This document shows, in pieces, positions 35,309-45,274 of a stretch of DNA of 64,000 nucleotides. The translations under genes and the position numbers were made by a program. The notes beneath the pieces are model-generated. The model was given only the letters and a program-made list of their open reading frames with translations. It did not search any database and was not told the DNA's origin. Numbering within the stretch: position 1 is the stretch's first letter; each line of letters opens with the position of its first letter. Source of the DNA: Herminiimonas sp. (lineage in GTDB: Bacteria; Pseudomonadota; Gammaproteobacteria; Burkholderiales; Burkholderiaceae); assembly GCF_030655415.1 (NCBI RefSeq), contig NZ_JAURVN010000015.1, positions 186,001 to 250,000 on the forward strand. The letters run 5' to 3'.

Positions 35309-36205
35309 TTATGCGTAAGCAGCCAGCGAACCTTTCATTTTTTTCAATGCAACTGCTTCGATCTGACGTATGCGTTCTGCAGAAACACCGAACTCATCAG
35401 CCAGTTCATGCAAGGTTGCGCCTGAGCCATCATCGTTGGCCAACCAGCGCGCTTCCACGATGCGACGTGAACGCGGATCCAGTTTGCCCAACGCTGTCGA
35501 CAAACCTTCGGTTTGCAGTTTGTCGTAGTTCTGTGCTTCCAAAACTTTGGTCGGCTCTTGCATATCCGAAGACAAATAAGCGATAGGTGCAAATTTGTCG
35601 TCTTCATCATCAGTTGGCGCTTCCAGCGCAATGTCGCGACCGGATAAACGCATTTCCATCTCGATGACTTCTTCGCGTTTGACGTTCAGCGTTTTTGCCA
35701 AAGCATCTACTTGATCAGGCGTCATCGAATCGAGGCCGGTTTTATGGCTGCGCAGATTAAAGAACAACTTGCGTTGTGCTTTGGTCGTCGCAACTTTTAC
35801 CAAGCGCCAGTTTTTCAGGATGTACTCATGCATTTCTGCCTTGATCCAATGCATCGAATACGAAACAAGACGCACGCCTTGATCGGGATCAAAACGTTTC
35901 ACGGCTTTCATCAAACCGATATTGCCTTCTTGAATCAAATCCGCATGTGGCAAGCCATAACCCAAGTAGCCGCGGGCAATTGAGACAACCAGACGCAGAT
36001 GCGAAAGCACCAGCTTTTGCGCAGCGCCCAAATCGTTATCGTCGCGCAGACGACGAGCCAGTGACATTTCTTCTTCATGCGTCAGCATAGGCAGGCGATT
36101 GACCGCCGAGATGTAAGCGTCAATATTGCCCAGCGCGCCAGAAAACCCCAGTGCCATGATATTGCTGGCTGGAATCATTGCGGTTGATGCAGATGCTGCT
36201 TTCAT
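35309..36205 (-). CDS. rpoH: RNA polymerase sigma-32 (heat shock) factor
   Basis: 298-residue sigma factor for heat-shock genes. Region 2 has DLIQEGNIGLMKAVKRFDPDQGVRLVSYSMHWIKAEMHEYI. The sigma-32-specific RpoH box QRKLFFNLRSHK is intact, and region 4 ends with GVSAERIRQIEAVALKKMKGSL. The ATG at 36205 has an AAGGAG ribosome site. The 5' UTR may fold to allow thermal control, as in E. coli, but I cannot demonstrate this. It is convergent with the oxidase cluster. Confidence 0.96.
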   Translation of the reverse strand: MKAASASTAMIPASNIMALGFSGALGNIDAYISAVNRLPMLTHEEEMSLARRLRDDNDLGAAQKLVLSHLRLVVSIARGYLGYGLPHADLIQEGNIGLMKAVKRFDPDQGVRLVSYSMHWIKAEMHEYILKNWRLVKVATTKAQRKLFFNLRSHKTGLDSMTPDQVDALAKTLNVKREEVIEMEMRLSGRDIALEAPTDDEDDKFAPIAYLSSDMQEPTKVLEAQNYDKLQTEGLSTALGKLDPRSRRIVEARWLANDDGSGATLHELADEFGVSAERIRQIEAVALKKMKGSLAAYA

Positions 36206-36273
36206 ACTTTCTCCTTGCTCACTTTTATTCAGAATCGACTCGCCTTGCTGCTGCGAAATCGTTTAGAACGGCT

Positions 36274-36282
36274 ATATTAGCA
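36274..36282 (-). promoter_or_regulatory. Possible extended -10 promoter of rpoH
   Basis: On the minus strand TG-C-TAATAT lies about 70 bp before the rpoH ATG, with a weak TTAGCA 18 bp upstream. A predicted leader of about 60 nt results. Confidence 0.35.
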
Positions 36283-36540
36283 CTCTCTACGAATGACTGC
36301 TAATGAGCGTTTTATACTAGACCGATAGCTAAAATGCTATTGCATTTTTGATCACAATAAATCTTGGCTTACTAGAATTAGAGCGAACTTCTGCTATGAA
36401 GTTGCGTGTGAGGGATGTTTTTTCGCAGGATTTTTAAGTGCTTTTTACTTCCGAGCGGAAAGTACTTTATTGCGTGGAAGTCGCCGCATCAGACGCCTGA
36501 AAGGCTAGTGTGCGCTTACATTAATAATTTGGCATATTTG

Positions 36541-36570
36541 AAATAGCGCTCATGAAGATAAGCGCTATTT
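36541..36570 (-). terminator. Hairpin after ftsX
   Basis: A 10-bp stem AAATAGCGCT/AGCGCTATTT with a 10-nt loop lies just after the ftsX stop on the minus strand. It lacks a T-tract, so it is only a weak terminator candidate. Confidence 0.45.
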
Positions 36571-36576
36571 GTATTT

Positions 36577-37503
36577 TTAAGCCAGTCGCGCCAAATGCCG
36601 CTGCACCGATAACAGTGCTCCCAGCAAACCGAGGAAAGCACTGGCCGCCAACATGATCAAGGTTGCGCTGACATCAAGCGGAACCAATCGGAATTCGGAC
36701 GCATACAGCCGCGCAAAGTCTGCGATAGCTGCGTTGAGCGGATTCAAGGCAATCGCAACCGCGATCAACGCAACGCCGCCAGCGATCAGACCGAGCAGGG
36801 CGCCTGTGTAATAAAACGGCCTGCAGATGAAAGAGTCGGTGGCGCCGACCAGACGCGAGACTTCGATTTCTTCGCGCTGCGTCATGACTTGCAAACGGAT
36901 CGTGTTGAACACGACGGCAACCACCACCACGCCCAAAGTCGCAGCGAGGAATAGCAACACCAAGCGCATCACTTGCAGCAGCGCTGCCAAACGCTCCACC
37001 CATGCCGAATCAATTTGCACGTATTCAACGCCATTCAAGGCCTGCAGTTTTTCAGTAATTTGCTTGATCTTCTTGGCGTCGTCATCGTTCTGGAAGCCCG
37101 TCATTTTGACGACGTAGGCATCTGGCAAAGGATTCGCGCCTAGCGTGCTGATGGCGTCTTCCAGTCCGGTTTTATCTTTCAGCGTGCTGAGCGCTTTTTC
37201 GCGCGGAATGAATTCCAGCTTGACCGGATGTTTGGCTTCTTGCGCGATGCGTTTGATTTCCGGTGCGAGCGCCGTAGCGCGTTCACGCGATGCATCCATC
37301 TGCATGAAGATGCTGATTTCCGGTTCAACCGCTAACTGTTCGGATACGGGTCTGACGTTTTCAATCAGTGTCAAACCAGCAAATGGCAATGCTAATGCAA
37401 TCGACACGACCAATACGTTGAGTAAAAAATTGCCCGGTGTTTTGAACAAGTGGCGAAACGCATCGCCTAGCGCGAAACGATGTTGTCTGAACCAGCTATT
37501 CAT
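36577..37503 (-). CDS. ftsX: Cell division protein FtsX
   Basis: 308-residue membrane partner of FtsE, controlling septal peptidoglycan hydrolysis. An N-terminal cytosolic segment is followed by one helix, a large periplasmic loop (about 60-180) and then three further helices, the standard FtsX topology. The ATG at 37503 overlaps the ftsE TGA as ATGA. The frame extends 38 codons upstream inside ftsE, so the longer reading is rejected. ftsY, ftsE and ftsX form one operon in that order. Confidence 0.93.
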   Translation of the reverse strand: MNSWFRQHRFALGDAFRHLFKTPGNFLLNVLVVSIALALPFAGLTLIENVRPVSEQLAVEPEISIFMQMDASRERATALAPEIKRIAQEAKHPVKLEFIPREKALSTLKDKTGLEDAISTLGANPLPDAYVVKMTGFQNDDDAKKIKQITEKLQALNGVEYVQIDSAWVERLAALLQVMRLVLLFLAATLGVVVVAVVFNTIRLQVMTQREEIEVSRLVGATDSFICRPFYYTGALLGLIAGGVALIAVAIALNPLNAAIADFARLYASEFRLVPLDVSATLIMLAASAFLGLLGALLSVQRHLARLA

Positions 37504-38183
37504 GCCATCACCTGCGGAGTCGTTCTGCGCCAGCTTTCGATAATCTTGCCGCGATCGAGATAAATCACGCGCGTTGCCGTATCGAGAAATTGTTCGTCGT
37601 GGGTAGAAATCAGGCAAGTAACGCCGACTGCGTTAAAAGCTTTTAACGCGTCCAGTACCTTGTTGGCGCTCTCGCGATCCAGATTTGCGGTCGGCTCATC
37701 TGCCAGAATAATTTGAGGACGATTAACGATGGCGCGTGCAATCGACACGCGTTGTTGTTCGCCGCCGGATAAGGTTTGCGGTGCGGAGCTGGCTTTGTCG
37801 AGCAGGCCGACTTTATCCAGCGCAGCGCGTGCGCGGCGTTCTGCATCGGAGCGTGACGCACCGCAGACGACTAACGGCAACATCACATTCGCCAGTACAT
37901 TACGATCCGACAGCAAGCGTTGTTGCTGAAAAATCAAACCGAGATTGCGACGCAGATAAGGCAGGCCGGAATTTTTGATGCGACCGATATCATGGCCGCT
38001 GACGATGACGGTACCTTCAGTTGGTCTTTCCATCGCGGCTATCATTTTCAATAGCGTGGATTTGCCAGCGCCGGAAGGGCCGGCCAGAAAGACCAGTTCG
38101 CCTTTGTTGACCGACAGTGTGATGTCGGACAGCGCGGTGACGTTTTGCGTATATTTTTTTGAAACCTGGCGAAATTCAATCAT
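37500..38183 (-). CDS. ftsE: Cell division ATP-binding protein FtsE
   Basis: 227-residue ABC ATPase. Walker A GPSGAGKST is at residues 35-43, the Q-loop is in LGLIFQQQRLL, the signature LSGGEQQR near 138, Walker B IILADEP near 160, and the H-loop in STHDEQF. It energises FtsX to activate cell-wall amidases at the septum. It lies 10 bp downstream of ftsY and overlaps ftsX. Confidence 0.96.
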   Translation of the reverse strand: MIEFRQVSKKYTQNVTALSDITLSVNKGELVFLAGPSGAGKSTLLKMIAAMERPTEGTVIVSGHDIGRIKNSGLPYLRRNLGLIFQQQRLLSDRNVLANVMLPLVVCGASRSDAERRARAALDKVGLLDKASSAPQTLSGGEQQRVSIARAIVNRPQIILADEPTANLDRESANKVLDALKAFNAVGVTCLISTHDEQFLDTATRVIYLDRGKIIESWRRTTPQVMA

Positions 38184-38193
38184 CGATGTCGCT

Positions 38194-39237
38194 TTATCCC
38201 AAGAGAGCTTCTACAAATTCCTGCGCATTGAATGGCTGCAGATCTTCGATTTGTTCGCCGACGCCGATAAAGTAAACCGGTATCGGTCGTGCGCGTGCAA
38301 TCGCTGCAAGTACGCCACCTTTGGCCGTGCCGTCGAGCTTGGTGACGACCAAGCCGGTGAGGCCCAATGCATCGTCAAAGGCTTTGACTTGCGTCAGCGC
38401 GTTTTGTCCGGTGTTGCCGTCTATCACCAGCAAAATCTCATGCGGCGCGGACGCCATGCCTTTGGCTGTGACGCGTTTGATTTTCTTTAATTCTTCCATC
38501 AAATGCAATTGCGTAGGCAGGCGTCCGGCGGTGTCGACCATCACGACATTCGTGCCGCGTGCTTGCGCAGAATGAACCGCATCGAAAGCGACTGCGGCCG
38601 GATCTCCAGACTCTTGCGCGATTACTGCCACGTTATTACGCTCGCCCCATACCGTCAATTGCTCGCGTGCGGCAGCACGGAAGGTATCGCCCGCTGCCAG
38701 CAAAACAGATTGGCCGTGCGCCTGCAGATGTTTAGCGAGCTTGCCGATAGTCGTGGTTTTGCCCGCGCCATTGACGCCGGTGATCATGATGACCAAAGGT
38801 TGATGTTGCCCTAGCACCAACGGCTTTTGCAGCGGCGTCAGCATGTCGAGTAGCAAGCTGCGTAAGGCCGTTTTGACTTGTGTGGCTTCGGTCAGTTTTT
38901 CATTCTTGACCTTGCGCTTCAATTCATCGAGCAGGAATTGCGTGGCATCGACGCCCGCATCGGACATCAATAATGCGGATTCCAGCTCTTCATATAATTC
39001 ATCGCCGATTTTTGCGCCGACAAATAATGTCGTCAAATGGGATGATGTTTTGGAAAGCCCGACTTTCAGTCGCTCTACCCATGATTGCTTTTGCTCTACC
39101 GGCGTAACGGCGGCAACGATTTCCGTTGGCGTTACAACTGCGGCAGACACAGCTGGTTCGGGAATTGGCGCCGGCGTTACAGGCGCGTTCGCCAGCGGTG
39201 CAGGTTCTTGCGGTTTTTTCTTGAAGAAACTAAACAT
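38194..39237 (-). CDS. ftsY: Signal recognition particle receptor FtsY
   Basis: 347-residue SRP receptor GTPase that docks ribosome-SRP complexes at the membrane. The N-terminal A domain is short and Pro/Ala/Val-rich (MFSFFKKKPQEPAPL...), and an N domain follows. The G domain has GVNGAGKTT (Lys160), GDTFRAAAREQL, DTAGRLPT, TKLDGTAKGG and GVGEQIEDLQPF. The ATG at 39237 starts the conserved basic MFSFFKKK. The frame continues to 39456, but that would run past the start of the divergent M16 gene and has no homologous look. Confidence 0.95.
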   Translation of the reverse strand: MFSFFKKKPQEPAPLANAPVTPAPIPEPAVSAAVVTPTEIVAAVTPVEQKQSWVERLKVGLSKTSSHLTTLFVGAKIGDELYEELESALLMSDAGVDATQFLLDELKRKVKNEKLTEATQVKTALRSLLLDMLTPLQKPLVLGQHQPLVIMITGVNGAGKTTTIGKLAKHLQAHGQSVLLAAGDTFRAAAREQLTVWGERNNVAVIAQESGDPAAVAFDAVHSAQARGTNVVMVDTAGRLPTQLHLMEELKKIKRVTAKGMASAPHEILLVIDGNTGQNALTQVKAFDDALGLTGLVVTKLDGTAKGGVLAAIARARPIPVYFIGVGEQIEDLQPFNAQEFVEALLG

Positions 39238-39349
39238 CGGGAATGGGGTCAGAACAGCGGTCACAGGCGCTTGCCGGTGTGTTGCAGGCAAGCGGATACA
39301 ATCGACGTATTCTATCAGAGCGAAGGCTATCAAATTGCGTATTAGAACA

Positions 39350-40711
39350 ATGAAAACAATGCTGTTGGCAGGATCAATTATTTTGGCGACGTCATTTGCG
39401 CATGCCGCACAGACTGAAGAATTCACTTTGAAAAACGGCATGAAGATTATCGTCAACGAAGATCATCGTGCACCAACAGTGGCGCACATGATCTGGTATC
39501 GCGTCGGCGCAGTGGATGAGCGCAACGGTACGACGGGCGTCGCACATGCGCTGGAACACATGATGTTTAAAGGCACCAAGAAGCTGAAAGTAGGGGAATT
39601 CAGCAAGCGTGTTGCCGAACTAGGCGGCCGTGAAAACGCATTTACCAGCAAGGATTACACCGCTTATTTCCAGCAAATCGAGAAATCCAAGCTCGAGGCC
39701 GTGATGGCGCTGGAAGCCGACCGCATGGTCAATCTGCAATTCGACAAAAATGAATTCGCCAAAGAAATCCGCGTCGTGATGGAAGAGCGCCGCCTGCGTA
39801 CCGACGACCAGCCTATCGCAATGGTGCAGGAAGCATTGACCGCGACTGCCTACGCCGCGCATCCATATCGCAATCCGGTCATAGGCTGGATGGATGATTT
39901 GGAAAACATGACCGTCGCCGATGTAAAAGCCTGGCATGACGCTTGGTATGTGCCGAACAACGCGACGATGGTTGTGTCCGGCGATGTCGATGCGAAACAG
40001 GTTTTTAAACTCGCAGAAAAATACTTTGGCAACTATGCGGGCAGAACCTTGACGCGTACCCGTCCGCAAAACGAGCCGCCGCAATTCGGTATCAAACGCG
40101 TGACCGTTAAAGCTCCAGCAGAAAATCCCTATGTCGTATTGGCATTCAAAGTGCCTGCTTTGAAGGATGTCAAAAAAGATGACGACGCCTTCGCGCTCGA
40201 TGTGTTGGCAGCCGTGCTGGATGGTTACGACAATGCACGTCTGACCGCCAAGCTGGTTCGTACAGATCGTGTTGCGAATGAAGTTGGCGCTTCGTATTCT
40301 GGTATCGCCCGTGGGCCAGTGATGTTTTTGCTGGATGGCTCGCCGGCGGCTGGCAATACAACTGAACAACTGGAAAAACAATTGCGTGCTGAAGTGACAC
40401 GTATCGCCACCGATGGCGTATCGGAAGCTGAATTGAAGCGGGTGAAAACGCAGTTGATTGCAGGCCAGGTTTACAAACGCGATTCAGTATTTGGTCAGGC
40501 GATGGAAATTGGCGCGATGGAAATGTCGGGTCTGTCGTACAAGGATATCGATTTAATTATTGAGCGCTTGCGTGCGGTGACGCCGCAACAAGTGCAGGCA
40601 GTGGCGCAGAAGTATTTTGGCGATGAGGCGTTGACGGTGGCGACCTTGGTGCCTTTGCCGATGGCGGATAAAAAACCTGTCGCGCCAGCAGCAAGCGGTC
40701 CGCTACGTTGA
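39350..40711 (+). CDS. M16 zinc peptidase, catalytic subunit, secreted
   Basis: 453 residues with a signal peptide (cleavage about AHA-AQ, residue 20). The inverted zinc motif His66-x2-Glu69-His70 (HALEHMMFKG) is intact, and a distal Glu lies in MALEADRMVNLQ. M16 peptidases degrade short peptides and often work as a heterodimer with an inactive homologue, here the next gene. The ATG at 39350 is chosen; an in-frame opening from 38843 lies antisense to ftsY and has no signal, so it is rejected. It is divergent from ftsY and transcribed towards rsmD. Confidence 0.92.
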   Translation: MKTMLLAGSIILATSFAHAAQTEEFTLKNGMKIIVNEDHRAPTVAHMIWYRVGAVDERNGTTGVAHALEHMMFKGTKKLKVGEFSKRVAELGGRENAFTSKDYTAYFQQIEKSKLEAVMALEADRMVNLQFDKNEFAKEIRVVMEERRLRTDDQPIAMVQEALTATAYAAHPYRNPVIGWMDDLENMTVADVKAWHDAWYVPNNATMVVSGDVDAKQVFKLAEKYFGNYAGRTLTRTRPQNEPPQFGIKRVTVKAPAENPYVVLAFKVPALKDVKKDDDAFALDVLAAVLDGYDNARLTAKLVRTDRVANEVGASYSGIARGPVMFLLDGSPAAGNTTEQLEKQLRAEVTRIATDGVSEAELKRVKTQLIAGQVYKRDSVFGQAMEIGAMEMSGLSYKDIDLIIERLRAVTPQQVQAVAQKYFGDEALTVATLVPLPMADKKPVAPAASGPLR

Positions 40712-40768
40712 TAGCGGTGGTATCGCTTTTAGCTGCGTTCAAAACTAAACAAGTATTTCTGGAGTCCC

Positions 40769-42091
40769 ATGTTTAAAATAATTACAGGCTTGGCCTTATG
40801 TGCCGCATGCAGTATTTCTCACGCTGCATTACAGATTCAATCGTGGACCTTACCGAATGGCGCGCGCGTGTTGTTTGTCGAAAATCACACGATTCCGATT
40901 CTCGATCTGAGTGTTGATTTCGATGCCGGTGCGCGTCGTGACCCAACTGGAAAATCAGGCGTTGCCGCGTTGACGAATGCGATGCTGGCACGCGGCATTC
41001 GTGCAGCACAAACGTCGAATGAGTTAGCGCTGAGCGAGGCGCAAATCTCCGATGCGTTTGCTGATACGGCAGCTATCCGTGGCGCCAGACTTGACGACGA
41101 TCGTTCTGGTGTGACCTTGCGAACGCTGGTGTCGGAACGTGAAGTTGCGGTGCCATTGGTGGGACGTTTACTGGCTGAGCCCAGCTTTCCGCAAGAATTT
41201 TTGACGCGCGATAAGGCGCGCACGATTGCTTCGATCAAAGAAAGTTTGACGCAGCCGGAAGCGATTGCCGACAAAGCATTTTCGCGCTTGTTGTATGGCG
41301 CTCATCCGTACGGACAGCAACTGACAGTGGAATCGGTGACGGCAATTACGCGTGACGATTTGCTGGCTTTCCATACTGCGCATTACGTGGCGAACCGTGC
41401 AGTGGTCGCATTGATAGGCGATGTCACGCGTGAGCAGGCAGACAAAATTGCGCAGGAACTCACGCGACGTTTGCCGCAAGGAGCTGCGTTGCCGAATTTG
41501 CCGGTAGTGCCAGTCGCGAAAGGTGCAGAAGAACGTATCCCGCATCAAGCGTCGCAAGCGCATATCTTGATCGGTATGCCAGCGATGGCGCGTCACGATC
41601 CTGATCACTTCGCGCTAACGGTCGGCAATTATGTATTAGGCGGTGGCGGTTTTGCTTCGCGCTTGATGCAGCAGGTGCGTGAAAAACGTGGCCTGACTTA
41701 CGGCGTCAGCAGCTACTTTAATCCGATGGCGCAACCAGGACCTTTCCAGATTGGTTTGCAAACCAAAAAAGAACAAGCTAGCGAAGCATTGAAAGTGACG
41801 CGCGATACGATGACTGAATTTTTGCGTGATGGCCCGACCGCAGCGGAATTGAAAGGCGCGAAGGATAATTTGATCGGTGGTTTTTCGTTACGTATCGATA
41901 GCAATAAAAAGATACTCGAGAATATTGCCGCGATTGGTTTTTACCAGTTGCCGCTGGATTATCTGGATACCTGGACCGCGAAAGTGGCTGCGGTGACGAC
42001 GGCTCAGGTCAAGGATGCATTCAATCGCAAGCTGCAAATGGATAAATTATCGATAGTGGTCGTAGGAGCAGAAACAGGCGCGGATAAGTAA
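40769..42091 (+). CDS. M16 peptidase-like, non-catalytic subunit, secreted
   Basis: 440 residues with a signal peptide (cleavage about SHA-AL, residue 19). The fold matches M16, but the zinc motif is absent: the aligned region reads GVAALTNAML instead of HxxEH. The C-terminal substrate-grip motif EKRGLTYGVSSYF is retained. Such proteins pair with the catalytic M16 subunit encoded 57 bp upstream to form a clamshell. The arrangement is usual in proteobacteria, and the substrate is unknown. Confidence 0.9.
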   Translation: MFKIITGLALCAACSISHAALQIQSWTLPNGARVLFVENHTIPILDLSVDFDAGARRDPTGKSGVAALTNAMLARGIRAAQTSNELALSEAQISDAFADTAAIRGARLDDDRSGVTLRTLVSEREVAVPLVGRLLAEPSFPQEFLTRDKARTIASIKESLTQPEAIADKAFSRLLYGAHPYGQQLTVESVTAITRDDLLAFHTAHYVANRAVVALIGDVTREQADKIAQELTRRLPQGAALPNLPVVPVAKGAEERIPHQASQAHILIGMPAMARHDPDHFALTVGNYVLGGGGFASRLMQQVREKRGLTYGVSSYFNPMAQPGPFQIGLQTKKEQASEALKVTRDTMTEFLRDGPTAAELKGAKDNLIGGFSLRIDSNKKILENIAAIGFYQLPLDYLDTWTAKVAAVTTAQVKDAFNRKLQMDKLSIVVVGAETGADK

Positions 42092-42209
42092 GCATGGGCA
42101 GATAGATAGACGCCACGCTGGCTTGCATGGAGCGTAGTCATTACAATCCATGCTGCGCGCACTTTTCAGCGCGTGGTTTCAATCACACCGTTCCATTGCA
42201 TCGTCACTC

Positions 42210-42863
42210 ATGTCCAAAAAGATACGTAATAAACCGCCTAAACCTGCCCCCAAGCGCCTACCGCGTCCCGTCATGACGCACCAGGTGCGCATCATAGGCG
42301 GGCAATGGAAGCGCACGCCGCTCGTCGTTCTCGATGCAGAAGGTTTGCGGCCTACGCCGGATCGTGTGCGCGAAACAGTATTCAACTGGATCAATCATTT
42401 GATCGACGGCAACTGGAGCAAGCTTAAATGCCTGGATCTGTTTGCCGGTACCGGCGTGCTCGGCTTTGAAGCGGCAAGTCGCGGTGCGGAGCAAGTCGTG
42501 ATGGTAGAAATGCATACACCTGCAGTACGACAACTCGAAGCGACCAAGGAAAAACTGCGCGCTGATCAAGTTAGCATTGTGCGCGGTGACGCTTTCGCGG
42601 CAGCACAAGGTATGCAGGCACGCGGGGGCAACGGTCAATTCAATCTGATTTTTCTGGATCCGCCGTATCTTCAAAACTGGCTCGCCAAAATATTGCCGGT
42701 GTGCGCGCCTTTGTTGGCGGACGGCGGTTTGATTTATGTCGAATCTGAAGTGGCTCTTGATGGTGAGACGCCTCCTGATTGGCTGCAAGGCTGGGAAGTC
42801 GTGCGCGCAGACAATGCAGGATTGGTTTTTTACCATCTTTTGCAAGCGAAAAAACTCGCCTAA
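42210..42863 (+). CDS. rsmD: 16S rRNA (guanine(966)-N2)-methyltransferase RsmD
   Basis: 217 residues. A basic N-terminal extension (KKIRNKPPKPAPKRLPRP) precedes the conserved RIIGGQWKRTPL. The enzyme continues with LRPTPDRVRETVFNWI, motif I CLDLFAGTGVLGFEAASRGA, and catalytic motif IV FLDPPY. It methylates G966 of 16S rRNA. The start could also be the ATG at 42273 (MTHQVR), closer to the E. coli length; no ribosome site distinguishes them. It is upstream of coaD, as in many proteobacteria. Confidence 0.92.
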   Translation: MSKKIRNKPPKPAPKRLPRPVMTHQVRIIGGQWKRTPLVVLDAEGLRPTPDRVRETVFNWINHLIDGNWSKLKCLDLFAGTGVLGFEAASRGAEQVVMVEMHTPAVRQLEATKEKLRADQVSIVRGDAFAAAQGMQARGGNGQFNLIFLDPPYLQNWLAKILPVCAPLLADGGLIYVESEVALDGETPPDWLQGWEVVRADNAGLVFYHLLQAKKLA

Positions 42864-43023
42864 CTTCAGGCATAATGCGCTTTCAGTTTATTTGCGGTGC
42901 CCATAGTGTCGTACTGCGCTATGCCGGAACCAGAAGCAAAACGCTCATATTGCCCCTTCAACCGGCGCATCTGCCGCGTGCTTTGTCCGCCAGCTGACAC
43001 TTAGCCACCATACGGGAGCCATC

Positions 43024-43521
43024 ATGGTCACAGCCATTTATCCAGGAACATTCGATCCACTGACACGTGGACACGAAGACCTGGTACGTCGCGCATCAGG
43101 TTTGTTCGACAAGTTGATTGTCGGCGTTGCCGACAGCAAGAACAAAAAACCATTCTTTTCGCTGGAAGAACGCCTGACCATTTCGAATGAAGTGCTTGGT
43201 CACTATCCGAACGTGCATGTCGAAAGTTTCTCCGGCTTACTGAAAGATTTTGTTCGTCGCCACGATGCACGCGTGATCGTGCGTGGTTTGCGCGCGGTAT
43301 CGGATTTCGAATATGAATTCCAGATGGCTGGCATGAATCGCTACCTGTTGCCCGACGTCGAAACGCTGTTCCTGACCCCGTCCGATCAGTATCAATTCAT
43401 CTCTGGTACGATAGTTCGTGAGATCGCTGCACTCGGTGGCGACGTGTCGAAGTTTGTTTTCCCATCAGTCGACAAATGGCTGAAAGAGAAAATCGCGGCA
43501 CAAGCGCTGGAGCAAAAGTAA
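43024..43521 (+). CDS. coaD: Phosphopantetheine adenylyltransferase
   Basis: 165 residues; transfers AMP to 4'-phosphopantetheine in the fourth step of coenzyme A synthesis. The nucleotidyltransferase motif reads [16 protein letters not shown] (GxFDPxTxGH). [20 protein letters not shown] and the [21 protein letters not shown]-terminal motif (ISSTxVRE type) are present. A GGGAG ribosome site lies before the ATG. A 137-bp spacer separates it from the ferredoxin gene. Confidence 0.96.
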   Translation: MVTAIYPGTFDPLTRGHEDLVRRASGLFDKLIVGVADSKNKKPFFSLEERLTISNEVLGHYPNVHVESFSGLLKDFVRRHDARVIVRGLRAVSDFEYEFQMAGMNRYLLPDVETLFLTPSDQYQFISGTIVREIAALGGDVSKFVFPSVDKWLKEKIAAQALEQK

Positions 43522-43539
43522 GCTGAAACTGGAGTTGTC

Positions 43540-43922
<383 letters not shown>

Positions 43923-43940
43923 AAATAGCAGCGCAATAGA

Positions 43941-43967
43941 AAAAGGACCAATCATTGGTCCTTTTTT
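43941..43967. terminator. Bidirectional terminator between ferredoxin and GGDEF genes
   Basis: AAAAGGACCAAT and ATTGGTCCTTTT around a tiny loop, with a T-run. It serves both convergent genes. Confidence 0.88.
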
Positions 43968-44005
43968 TATTGCGTATTCAATTTGATTTCAGTCTGCGCC
44001 GACAA

Positions 44006-45097
44006 TTACTCCGAGCTTACCACTTTGTTTCTGCCACCTTGCTTGGCGAGATATAAAGCCTGATCCGCCTTCGCCAAAAATTGTTGTGCTGCCGCTGCGG
44101 TTTCTTCCTTGCGGCCTATGGCCTTGAGGTTGGATACGCCGATGGAAACGGTTGAACGTAGATTCTCACCGCTCGTCAACTTGATCGGTGTATTGCAAAT
44201 ACTCGCGCGTATGCGCTCAGCAACTGCCACGGCCGCATCCAGCGATGCATCGATCAGCAACACGACAAATTCTTCACCGCCAAAACGACCTAACGCATCG
44301 CTCAAGCGCAACTCTGCCTTGATGCGCGCTGCAACTTCACGCAGCACCTCATCGCCGCCTTGATGGCCGTAGTTGTCATTCACCTTCTTGAAAAAATCCA
44401 GATCGATATACATCGCCGACAGCGAATAACCATGACGCTGCGTGCGTCCGACTTCTTCCAATAGGCGTCGCTCAACATAGCGGCGATTGTTCACGCCGGT
44501 CAACGGATCAGTCAGACCTATGTGTTGTAGCCGTTCATTGTTGATGACGTTTTCTACGCAAATCGCGACGATTGATGCGCGGTGCTGTAAAAAATCACTC
44601 GCCATGCCCGAAGTAAAACGCTCGGGATCAAGACTGCCCAGACTCAGCCAACCTATTAGCGCATTGCGGCGTATCAGCGGCAGTATTGCGACGCTCTTTG
44701 GTTTTAATACGGTATCTGGGAACAGTCGGCGATGCTGCATCGTGTACGGACCGATAGACGGCTTGCGTGCAGGATGCGTGATTTCGTCTATGCCTTGTTC
44801 GATGAAAAGCAGATTTGGATAGTCGCTGACATCAATGCGCAAATCGGTCAGGATTCGGCGAATTTCTGCATCAGGATCAATCAGCGAGAGTGTGACGACA
44901 TCCAGTTCGGATGCTTCCGTGAGCGTATCGAAAACGCTGTCGATTAATTCCTGGAAGGTGTTCGAGCTGATGAATTCCAGGTCGAATTCCTGGTAGCGCT
45001 GCATGATCTGCTGATTGCGATGCGCCTGCTCCAGCAGTAGTTTCAACTGATTGCGTAACTGCGAATTTTCGTTAGTCAGCGTGTTCGTCATGGACAT
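44006..45097 (-). CDS. DUF484/GAF-GGDEF diguanylate cyclase
   Basis: 363 residues, cytosolic. An N-terminal coiled coil (about 8-40) leads into a GAF-like DUF484 domain (about 40-185). The GGDEF domain comes next, with DPLTGVNNRRYVE, DLDFFKKVNDNYGHQGGDE and the active-site GGEEF. The product-inhibition I-site RLSD lies exactly five residues before it. All essential residues for c-di-GMP synthesis are there. An alternative start is the ATG two codons later. It converges on the ferredoxin gene; the signal sensed by the GAF-like domain is unknown. Confidence 0.9.
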   Translation of the reverse strand: MSMTNTLTNENSQLRNQLKLLLEQAHRNQQIMQRYQEFDLEFISSNTFQELIDSVFDTLTEASELDVVTLSLIDPDAEIRRILTDLRIDVSDYPNLLFIEQGIDEITHPARKPSIGPYTMQHRRLFPDTVLKPKSVAILPLIRRNALIGWLSLGSLDPERFTSGMASDFLQHRASIVAICVENVINNERLQHIGLTDPLTGVNNRRYVERRLLEEVGRTQRHGYSLSAMYIDLDFFKKVNDNYGHQGGDEVLREVAARIKAELRLSDALGRFGGEEFVVLLIDASLDAAVAVAERIRASICNTPIKLTSGENLRSTVSIGVSNLKAIGRKEETAAAAQQFLAKADQALYLAKQGGRNKVVSSE

Positions 45098-45274
45098 CAG
45101 ATTAAAACTGCAAGGGCAGAGGCGCTATGAAAATAGCAATAGATTAAGTGCTGCATACTACGCCGATGCTTGTTGTATAGCAATTTTTGTGCGCAGTTAA
45201 GATCGCTTTAATCCCAATTCAAGTGCATAAAGCCGAAGATCATTCGTGTTGCAAGCAACTCCGGAGCAATTGCT

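Larger units (their letters stand above)
36206..36576. other. rpoH upstream region
   Basis: A 371-bp region between rpoH and the end of ftsX, both on the minus strand. It contains a possible extended -10 (36274-36282), a small inverted repeat AAAATGC/GCATTTT (36331-36348) and the ftsX-side hairpin. No gene is seen. Confidence 0.5.

Noticed and set aside
38843..39349. Upstream in-frame extension of the catalytic M16 gene (169 codons), and its mirror at 53008-53514
   Set aside because: It is antisense to ftsY, has low-complexity Ser-rich composition and would bury the signal peptide at 39350.
39238..39456. Upstream extension of ftsY (73 codons)
   Set aside because: The extension runs past the start of the divergent M16 gene, and the standard FtsY N-terminus begins at 39237.
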